Source: JADJGC01 sp964617645
Lineage (GTDB): Bacteria > Zixibacteria > MSB-5A5 > CAIYYT01
Length of the DNA stretch: 64,000 nucleotides
Assembly: GCA_964617645.1 (NCBI GenBank)
Contig: CAZTYE010000002.1
Location: 310,001 to 374,000 of the forward strand
Reading direction: 5' to 3'
Made by a program: the position numbers and the translations under genes. Positions 27,053-33,688 of this stretch are shown here, in pieces. The stretch's first letter is position 1, and each line of letters opens with the position of its first letter. The notes beneath the pieces were generated by a model. It did no database searches, was not told the DNA's origin, and worked only from the letters and a program-made list of their open reading frames with translations.

Positions 27053-28564
27053 TCACTTAAACACCGCTGCCGCTCTTACGATTTCAATGTCGTCCGGCAC
27101 TAACTTCAGATCGTACCTCCGGATCTGATCGTTCACTTCTTTGAGAGCGCCTTCATCCGAGCCGGACGGAAGCTCCAATTTGGAGTCGGGCGATAGCAAC
27201 TCTTGCTTGGCGACCTCAGCATTAGAAACAACCGCAACCATCAATACTCGGCGCGGCATCAGATTGTCCAGCGCCACGGTCTGAAGTTCTCCGCGCGGCG
27301 TCGAGCTGATCTGCTTGCGGAAGCGATCAACGAAATCCCGTTGCCCGTACCAGGCCGCGTCCATGCGCATGCCAAGCTCCTGTGCCGCCGTTTCGACCAA
27401 GAACGGCGCGCTGTTGGCAACGTAGCCCTTCACGCGATCGATTTCGATCGCCGGCAATGGCGTCGTGATCAGGCGCGTCATCTCGGTCAGCATCAGTTTG
27501 ATGCAGAACTCAAAATTCACTTCCTTGGGGTAAGTCCACATATGGAAATATTGATCGTGGCGGACAATGCCGTTGTCGGGACTCTTCGACCAGCCGGCGG
27601 GACGGAAGAACTCATGATAGGCATAGGCGCCGTAGGCCAACCCGCGCTCGGAGCGAACGGTTTGGAACAAGCGACCGAACATCTGGCGGTGTTCGCCGAG
27701 ATAACAGCTCAGCAGGCGCATCGGATAGTACTGCGGCGAAGTGCGATTATCCTCCAACGCATGCCCGACGCGCAGATGCGACTGCGTGCGATTCTCCTTC
27801 TCGACCAAGATAACCTTGGCCGTCTTCGGGACGGTCACAGGCACCGGCGAGCGCACAATGCGTCCGGCGGGAAGATCGTCGATGTCTTGCCGTAGTCGGT
27901 CAATGAGAGAATCTGCAGCCGCACCTCCGATTCCTGCAAGAATGTTGCCTCGCAAATAGTGGCTGCGATAGAAATCGAGCACATCCTGTCGAGTAAATTC
28001 CCGCACGGCCGTCTCCGTGCCTTCGACCAGATGGCCGTAGCGGTGACCGGCAAAAACGGTGTTCTCAAAGACACCAAGCGACAATTGCGCGTCGTCCTCG
28101 CGTATCTGGCTGATGCGATCGAGCTGGCGTGCGCTCTGGAGCTTGATTTCTTCATCCGGGAATTCCGGACTGAGCAGAACTTCCCGGAGAATAGCGTAGA
28201 AACGGCCGCTGTTTTCGGCGAGCGTCCGGCCGGATATGACCACGACTTCCTTGTCGACCGAGATGCTAAGCTCCGCGCCGATTTGATCGAGTTCCTCTTC
28301 GATTTGATTGCGCGTAAACGACTCGCTGCCGTTATCCAGGAGTTGAGCGGTAAAGTACGCGAGGCCCGGCTTACCTTCGGGATCGTAGGCCGAGCCGGCG
28401 TTGATCATCAGGCGATAGTAGACGATCGGCAGATTTCCGCGTTCGACGACGATGAGATTTGTCGCATCACCACCGCCGCACGACGGGAGGATTGCGCCAG
28501 TGAGAACGGCGAGGATCAAGAGACCGCGTGTTAACCCGCATCTGTGTTTAGCGTTAATACCCAT
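27053..28564 (-). CDS. M16 peptidase-like lipoprotein lacking the zinc motif
   Basis: The 503-aa product starts at ATG 28564 after AGAGGG and has a lipoprotein-like signal ending PSC (cysteine 29). The sequence follows the M16B fold: NLPIVYYRLMINAGSAYDPEGKPGLAYFTAQLLDNG. At the place of the HxxEH zinc motif it has YFTAQ, so it cannot bind zinc in the normal way. Later blocks fit M16 partners (YRSHYLRGNILAGIGG, RSERGLAYGAYAYHEF). In paired M16B systems one subunit is active and the other supplies substrate binding; this one matches the inactive type. The active partner lies 11 bp upstream. Confidence 0.88.
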   Translation of the reverse strand: MGINAKHRCGLTRGLLILAVLTGAILPSCGGGDATNLIVVERGNLPIVYYRLMINAGSAYDPEGKPGLAYFTAQLLDNGSESFTRNQIEEELDQIGAELSISVDKEVVVISGRTLAENSGRFYAILREVLLSPEFPDEEIKLQSARQLDRISQIREDDAQLSLGVFENTVFAGHRYGHLVEGTETAVREFTRQDVLDFYRSHYLRGNILAGIGGAAADSLIDRLRQDIDDLPAGRIVRSPVPVTVPKTAKVILVEKENRTQSHLRVGHALEDNRTSPQYYPMRLLSCYLGEHRQMFGRLFQTVRSERGLAYGAYAYHEFFRPAGWSKSPDNGIVRHDQYFHMWTYPKEVNFEFCIKLMLTEMTRLITTPLPAIEIDRVKGYVANSAPFLVETAAQELGMRMDAAWYGQRDFVDRFRKQISSTPRGELQTVALDNLMPRRVLMVAVVSNAEVAKQELLSPDSKLELPSGSDEGALKEVNDQIRRYDLKLVPDDIEIVRAAAVFK

Positions 28565-28575
28565 GTCTACCCTCT

Positions 28576-29904
28576 TCAAATCCCGCTCTTCGGCAGGAGC
28601 GTAACAACGTTGCGGTTGACCGGAGCGAAAGTGTTTTGCGCGATGGTGCGGATCAATTCGGCGGAGACTTCGCGGTAAAGATCGTAAACCTCGAACATCG
28701 CGCGATGGTCTCCCAGCAACAGTTCGTTCACGCCGATGGAACCGGCGATCCGCGCCGGACGCTCGAGGCCGTAGATCATTCGCGACCGCAAGTTGTTTTG
28801 CACGCGCTCCAACTCCGGCGCCGGAATGGGCTCGCCGGCCAGCCGATTGAGCGCGCTGTAGATCGAATCGCGAACCTGTTCGATAGAGGCGCCGCGCCGA
28901 AGTCGGGCGCGAATTTGCAGCAGCGACGGGTCTTTCGTGAGATCGTAGGCCGTGCTGATCGACTCGACGAGGCCGAGTTGATCGCGCAGGAGCTTGGTCA
29001 GTCGGCCGGATCGCGAACAAAGCGTTTCGCCTATGATCGCCAGCGCAACGTGCGCTTTGAGATCCGTCTGCGGCGCCGGTGTGCGGAATGCCACCCAGAG
29101 CAGCGGCGGAACCTCCTCATCCTTCCAGACAAAATTCCGGGTCTTCTCTTGAGTCGCGGCCGGTTCGGCGACTATCTGCGGCGCGTACGCTTCGGCGCGC
29201 GGCCACGAGCCGTAGTAGTCCTCGACCAACTCCCGCGTCTTGTCAGCGTCGACCTTTCCGGTGATCACCAGTACGCAGTTGTTTGGGACATAGAAGCGAT
29301 TCTTGAATTGCAGGGCATCCTCAAAGGTCATCTTCGTCTCGAGGTCTTCCTCCCAACCGATTACCGGGTGCGAGTAGGTGTGCACACTAAACGCCAGTCG
29401 ATAGAGCTCGACTTCGAGGTAGCCTTCCGGATCATCCGCAACTCCCCGGCGTCGCTCTTCCTTGACCGGGCCCAATTCGGTGCGAAACGTCTCGTTGGTG
29501 AAACTCAAGTTGATGATCCGGTCGGATTCGATCTCGATCATCTTTTCAAGAAACTGGGCTTCGGCATTGATGAAGTAAGCCGTGTAATCGTTGGTCGTCC
29601 AGGCGTTGGTCTCCGCCCCCAGTGGGGCCGCGGCACCGGAGTAGTTGGGGAATCTCGGTGTCCCGCGGAACATCATGTGCTCAAAGACGTGGGCCAATCC
29701 GGTGATGCCGGGACGATCTTCGTCCCGCGAGCCGACATTGACAAAAGTATAGACGCTTGCAGTCTTTGCTGCGCTATCCGGAGCGATGAGAACACTGAGT
29801 CCGTTCTCAAGTGTAGATTTCTCAACCGGGATATCGAACGCTCGAACGGCGGTCGCAAAAAACAGCAGACAGACTACACCGGTCAGCCGATTTAACTGGG
29901 TCAT
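28576..29904 (-). CDS. M16 family zinc peptidase, active subunit
   Basis: The 442-aa precursor starts at ATG 29904 behind GGAGG and has a signal peptide ending near VRA-FD. The zinc motif is HVFEH (H72, E75, H76) in GLAHVFEHMMFRGT, with the third ligand at E149 or E150 in PVKEERR. It belongs to the pitrilysin/mitochondrial-processing-peptidase family and should act in the periplasm on peptides or unfolded segments. The downstream gene encodes a homologous subunit without the zinc motif, suggesting a heterodimer. Confidence 0.94.
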   Translation of the reverse strand: MTQLNRLTGVVCLLFFATAVRAFDIPVEKSTLENGLSVLIAPDSAAKTASVYTFVNVGSRDEDRPGITGLAHVFEHMMFRGTPRFPNYSGAAAPLGAETNAWTTNDYTAYFINAEAQFLEKMIEIESDRIINLSFTNETFRTELGPVKEERRRGVADDPEGYLEVELYRLAFSVHTYSHPVIGWEEDLETKMTFEDALQFKNRFYVPNNCVLVITGKVDADKTRELVEDYYGSWPRAEAYAPQIVAEPAATQEKTRNFVWKDEEVPPLLWVAFRTPAPQTDLKAHVALAIIGETLCSRSGRLTKLLRDQLGLVESISTAYDLTKDPSLLQIRARLRRGASIEQVRDSIYSALNRLAGEPIPAPELERVQNNLRSRMIYGLERPARIAGSIGVNELLLGDHRAMFEVYDLYREVSAELIRTIAQNTFAPVNRNVVTLLPKSGI

Positions 29905-30018
29905 GGTTCCTCCACGGGGGTCTTTAAGCCTTGCTGCGCTCATGGTAAAGACAGCCCCAATCTTGGTCAAGATTCAAACTGGACAAAATGAGCTTTGCGG
30001 AGAAATGCCGAATCTGTA

Positions 30019-30039
30019 CGAAATCCCGACGTGATTTCG
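30019..30039. promoter_or_regulatory. Inverted repeat, possible activator site for the sigma-54 promoter
   Basis: CGAAATC, seven bases, then GATTTCG form a perfect dyad. Its centre lies about 133 bp before the predicted start site of the PEP-CTERM gene. This is the usual distance for an enhancer-binding protein site. The function is inferred. Confidence 0.45.
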
Positions 30040-30134
30040 GAAAATTGTACACTTTTTAGACGATTCGATTAGTTATCAACATCGCAAGTCACTTCTAATC
30101 AATTATTTAGAGTTTTTTCCATCACTGTTCGTGA

Positions 30135-30151
30135 TTGGCACAAACGTTGCT
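30135..30151 (+). promoter_or_regulatory. Sigma-54 (-24/-12) promoter of the PEP-CTERM gene
   Basis: TTGGCACAAACGTTGCT matches the sigma-54 consensus (TGGCAC-N5-TTGCT). The GG at 30137-30138 and GC at 30149-30150 are exactly ten bases apart. Transcription would start near 30162, about 47 bases before the ATG. PEP-CTERM systems in other phyla are known to use the PrsK/PrsR sensor-regulator pair with sigma-54. Confidence 0.8.
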
Positions 30152-30208
30152 TTGCCTTGGGCAACGAGCTATTTTTCGTCGTACTGAAATATGAGAGAGG
30201 AAATGACG

Positions 30209-30916
30209 ATGAAGAGAATTCTGATTCTGGTTGCGATAGCGGTGCTTGGCCTGTCTTTATCCGCTTGGGCGCTGCCAACCTATACTGGTTCGATTTCCAC
30301 CCCGAGTGGTGTTTACGCTACGCCGAAGTGGGATCATGCGAACGGCGGATTCAAGCTTGGTTGGGAAATCTCCCAGCAGGGTGACGGCAATTGGCTTTAC
30401 AAGTACAACGTGACCAACGCATCCGGCAACGACCTCGGCAAGGGTCTGAGCCACTTGATCATCGAGTTGTCGCCGAACGCAACCGAAAACGACTTCTGGT
30501 CGTTCAAGCAGGATGGTTCGAGCTTCGACAATTGGGAGATCGACACTTACTCAGGTGCGAATCCGTCGAACCCGGGAATGCCGGGAGCGATGTATTCAAT
30601 GAAACTCGACGGCGCCGGCTTGACGAAGACAGCCTTCGAGTTCATGTCAACTCGTGCTCCGGTGTGGGGTGATTTCTACGCTAAGGACGGCAAGCACAAC
30701 CAGCAGGACGTGATTGCCTACAATATGGACTTCCTTCAGGTTGACCCGACGGCTCCGGCCCAGAATGGCTTGCTCCTGAACGATGCCGGCGCGCCGATTT
30801 ACAAGATTCTGCGCCCCGATACGCACACGACCGTCGTGCCGGAACCGACCACGATCATGCTTCTGGGCGCCGGACTTGCCGGTATCGGCCTTGCCCGTCG
30901 CCGCAAGAACTCATAA
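30209..30916 (+). CDS. PEP-CTERM sorting domain protein
   Basis: The 235-aa precursor starts at ATG 30209, eight bases after GAGGAA, with signal peptide RILILVAIAVLGLSLSAWA. The mature beta-rich region has no known catalytic domain. The C-terminus is a textbook PEP-CTERM signal: VPEPTTIMLLGAGLAGIGLARRRK (proline-glutamate-proline, one hydrophobic helix, basic tail). Exosortase cleaves near PEP and sends such proteins to the cell surface, often with exopolysaccharide; an exosortase gene is not in the window. The gene stands alone, with a sigma-54 promoter before it and a strong terminator after it. Confidence 0.92.
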   Translation: MKRILILVAIAVLGLSLSAWALPTYTGSISTPSGVYATPKWDHANGGFKLGWEISQQGDGNWLYKYNVTNASGNDLGKGLSHLIIELSPNATENDFWSFKQDGSSFDNWEIDTYSGANPSNPGMPGAMYSMKLDGAGLTKTAFEFMSTRAPVWGDFYAKDGKHNQQDVIAYNMDFLQVDPTAPAQNGLLLNDAGAPIYKILRPDTHTTVVPEPTTIMLLGAGLAGIGLARRRKNS

Positions 30917-30946
30917 TCGAATCGTTGCACGCTAATTCGATATTCG

Positions 30947-30977
30947 AAGAGCCGGATCACATGATCCGGCTCTTTTC
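30947..30977 (+). terminator. Rho-independent terminator after the PEP-CTERM gene
   Basis: A 13-bp perfect stem (AAGAGCCGGATCA / TGATCCGGCTCTT) is followed by TTC, 31 bp after the stop. Being nearly symmetric, it can also serve the minus-strand gene ending at 31002. Confidence 0.9.
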
Positions 30978-31001
30978 ATTTATGATTGGCGATGCAAGGG
31001 A

Positions 31002-31553
31002 TTACTCGTAAAGTCTAAAATCGGATAGTTGCTTGAGCGCGACGGCGATGTTCTCGACTGATTCGCCGGTTGCCGACGCCAAGCGCTGGACGGCGGCCTT
31101 CACTTCGGGGTGCTTTTTCAATAGCCTGCCCATGGCGATGAGAAGCTCCGGATCATCCTCGGTCGGATTTCCCGACAGAAAGTTGTTGAGTAGATTCGCA
31201 GTCAGACACGCGGCGAAGGCTGCTACCCGCGGATCATCGGCATCGATCGTCAACTCAAAGCGAGTTTTGGCCGGCGCCGTGATATGCGGCACGGTCGGTA
31301 CGGGCTTGAGCGACGAGATCAAGTCAGCAAGTTCTTCCGGCGCTGATGGTGAGTTCGCAGTCCGTTTCATCGCGCCCAATTCCGGTAGCCGCGTGGCATT
31401 GTCGTCAAGGTTGTCATCATGACAGTTATCGGCGGAATCAAGACTGAGTTGAGTAGGTATCGAACGGATTCCTGCTGCATTGACACTGCATCGCGCACCA
31501 AGATCTTGCGCCAACTCGTCCGCAGTGATTGATGTAACAATCCCGATGGGCAC
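31002..31553 (-). CDS. Hypothetical cytoplasmic protein
   Basis: The frame opens with GTG at 31553 (183 aa); an ATG at 31370 would give 122 aa. The second half looks like real protein, with alternating helices (RVAAFAACLTANLLNNFL, PELLIAMGRLLKKHPEVKAAVQRLA, ENIAVALKQLSDF). The first 60 residues are less convincing, so the shorter form is quite possible. No signal peptide, membrane segment or family is recognised. It converges with the PEP-CTERM gene, and the two share a terminator. Confidence 0.5.
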   Translation of the reverse strand: MPIGIVTSITADELAQDLGARCSVNAAGIRSIPTQLSLDSADNCHDDNLDDNATRLPELGAMKRTANSPSAPEELADLISSLKPVPTVPHITAPAKTRFELTIDADDPRVAAFAACLTANLLNNFLSGNPTEDDPELLIAMGRLLKKHPEVKAAVQRLASATGESVENIAVALKQLSDFRLYE

Positions 31554-31613
31554 TTCGTTATTGGATAGTGTTGCCGATGTTCACGTGGGTGAGTCGGAAA
31601 CGGGAGGGATCAG

Positions 31614-31796
31614 ATGAAATATCAAGTACATCGACTTGAAGTGCAGCGCGACACGGTTCAGGACACGCTACAGAAGTTCCTGAATTCACTCAAAGGCGAA
31701 GTCGTCGAAATTGTGCCCTATGTCCGTCCCACATTTCAACTGATGGGTGCGACATCGAAAGTTGCGTTCCTGCTGATTGTCGAGCGGATGGCGTAG
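31614..31796 (+). CDS. Small conserved-looking protein of 60 residues
   Basis: The ATG is preceded by a strong GGAGGG five bases away. The product is a compact alpha/beta sequence: YQVHRLEVQRD, helix TVQDTLQKFLNSL, strand GEVVEIVPYV, a linker, and strand KVAFLLIVERM. No membrane or signal segment is present, and no domain can be named. The ribosome site and the protein-like pattern support a real gene. The 170 bp that follow, up to the end of htpX, hold nothing recognisable. Confidence 0.6.
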   Translation: MKYQVHRLEVQRDTVQDTLQKFLNSLKGEVVEIVPYVRPTFQLMGATSKVAFLLIVERMA

Positions 31797-31970
31797 ATCG
31801 GTAGGGAAGAACACGTGTGGGGCCGCGTTGATCCTGTCGGGAGCATGGGACTCGCAACTTTCGAGTTTTGCTTCTGAAATCAGAAACGCCGTCGAGAGAA
31901 GTGCCCGACGGCGCAGCGCATGGTTTGTCGGGATCACGGAGCTCCCGGAAAACATCTTACTAAAGCAACC

Positions 31971-32828
31971 CTATCCCGTGTAGCCGAGCCGCATCGATTC
32001 GAGTCGCGCGACGCGCTCCTCCATCGGCGGATGCGTCGAGAACAAGCTGGTGAATCCGCCGCGACCAAACAACGGGTTGACGATAAACATATGCGCAGTG
32101 GCCGGTGTTGCCGCCATCGGCACGCGCTGCGACGCCGTATGCAGCTTCTTGAGGGCGTTGGCCAAATCGAGCGGATTGCCGTGGAATTTGGCGCCGCCGG
32201 CATCGGCGAGATACTCGCGCGAACGCGAAATCGCCATCTGAATCATCATGGCCGCGATTGGCGCAATGATCGCCATAATCAAGACACCGAGGCCGCCGCC
32301 GTTGCCTTCCTCATCACTGCGACCGCCGCCGAAAATCGCCGCGAACTGCGCCATATTGGCGATCATCGAAATCGCGCCGGCAAATACCGCCGCAATCGTG
32401 CCGATGAGAATATCGCGGTGTTTGATATGCGCTAATTCGTGGCCGATGACGCCGCGCAGCTCGTTTTCGCTCAAGATCCGGGTGATTCCATTCGTCACCG
32501 CGACCGCGGCGTTCTGCGGATTGCGGCCGGTGGCGAAGGCATTGGGCGTGTCGCTGGGGATGATATAGACCTTGGGCATCGGCAACTGGGCCCGCTGCGA
32601 CAATTCGCGCACCATGTTGTAGAGGCGCGGCTGGTCGGCTTCCGTTACCGGCTGCGCCTTGTACATCTTGAGCACCAGCTTGTCGGAAAACCAGTAGGTA
32701 AAAACGTTCATCAAGAGCGCGAAGGCGAAGGCGATCATCATGCCGCCCTGGCCGCCGAACATATACCCCAATCCGACGGCGATCACCATCAGCAACGCCA
32801 TCAGGAAGGTGGTTTTCATTGTGTTCAT
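31971..32828 (-). CDS. htpX: Membrane zinc protease HtpX
   Basis: The 285-aa protein has two N-terminal membrane helices. The zinc site is HELAH (H130, E131, H134), followed by KHRDILIGT, two further hydrophobic segments and REYLADAGGAKF with the third ligand. HtpX is an M48 protease of the cytoplasmic membrane that removes misfolded membrane proteins. PSDTPNAFATGRNPQNAAVAVT is typical. GGAGG lies ten bases before the ATG. It stands alone, convergent with the 60-aa gene. Confidence 0.96.
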   Translation of the reverse strand: MNTMKTTFLMALLMVIAVGLGYMFGGQGGMMIAFAFALLMNVFTYWFSDKLVLKMYKAQPVTEADQPRLYNMVRELSQRAQLPMPKVYIIPSDTPNAFATGRNPQNAAVAVTNGITRILSENELRGVIGHELAHIKHRDILIGTIAAVFAGAISMIANMAQFAAIFGGGRSDEEGNGGGLGVLIMAIIAPIAAMMIQMAISRSREYLADAGGAKFHGNPLDLANALKKLHTASQRVPMAATPATAHMFIVNPLFGRGGFTSLFSTHPPMEERVARLESMRLGYTG

Positions 32829-33037
32829 TCTATGCTAACCTCCACAATTGCATTTCCATTTCGGCGGATACTTCTATGCCCGCCGTTCATCGATTGAAAC
32901 GATTGACAGCCGCCGCCGGTTCCAAAAACCGGAGGGCAGTCGGTCGATTCGCTACATTATACGCAGCAGGAGCGAGATTTCGCCAGCGGAATCGGATAAG
33001 TGGTTGTCGGAGAGTTTGATACTGGCTGACAAGATAC

Positions 33038-33640
33038 CTAAAACTCTACCCGGCCTTCGAGAGCTTTGGCCAAGGTTTGGCTGTCGGCGAACTGGAGGTC
33101 AGTGCCCATCGGCAGGCCGCGGGCGATGCGGGTCACTTTGACCCCCAGCGGATGAATCAGCTTGGCAACGTAGATCGCCGTCGCTTCGCCTTCGGTGTCG
33201 GGACTCATCGCGAGAATGACCTCGGATACTTCGCTCCGCAGACGTTCAAGCAGTTGTCGAATTTTGAGATCGTCCGGTCCGACGCCATCCAGCGGCGAAA
33301 GCACGCCACCTAACACATGGTAAACGCCGCGATAGGCTTCGCCCTTTTCGAGAGCCATCAAATCGTGAGCTTCCTCGACGACGCAGATCTTGGTGCGATC
33401 ACGATGCGTGTCGGCACAGATGCGGCACGGATCGGCGTCGGTGAGATTGCAGCACGTCGAGCACTCTTTGACCTTGATCTTAACGTCGGTGACAAGCTGG
33501 GCCAATTCGTCGGAATCTTCTTTAGGCAGCTTGAGTATGTAGAAGGCCAGTCGCTGCGCCGATTTGCGGCCGATTCCGGGCATACGCGACAGGCGGTTGA
33601 TCAAGCGCTCCAGTGTGTCAGAAGTTGGCGTTGGTTTCAT
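33038..33640 (-). CDS. recR: Recombination mediator protein RecR
   Basis: The 200-aa product has the RecR layout. An N-terminal helix-hairpin-helix (RLSRMPGIGRKSAQRLAFYIL) is followed by a four-cysteine zinc finger (CSTCCNLTDADPCRIC). A Toprim domain follows (ICVVEEAHDLMALEKGEAYRG, ILAMSPDTEGEATAIY), and a C-terminal strand (RIARGLPMGTDLQFAD) ends the protein. With RecO and RecF it loads RecA on single-stranded gaps. The common neighbours dnaX and ybaB are absent; uvrA lies 48 bp upstream on the same strand, giving a repair pair. Confidence 0.97.
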   Translation of the reverse strand: MKPTPTSDTLERLINRLSRMPGIGRKSAQRLAFYILKLPKEDSDELAQLVTDVKIKVKECSTCCNLTDADPCRICADTHRDRTKICVVEEAHDLMALEKGEAYRGVYHVLGGVLSPLDGVGPDDLKIRQLLERLRSEVSEVILAMSPDTEGEATAIYVAKLIHPLGVKVTRIARGLPMGTDLQFADSQTLAKALEGRVEF

Positions 33641-33688
33641 ACCGTCAAGATAAGCTGTGTCATGATTAGCGCAATCGCGAAACGCGCC

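Noticed and set aside
28565..29020. 152-residue extension of the inactive M16 protein
   Set aside because: It overlaps the upstream M16 gene in another frame; the ATG at 28564 follows AGAGGG and begins a lipoprotein signal.
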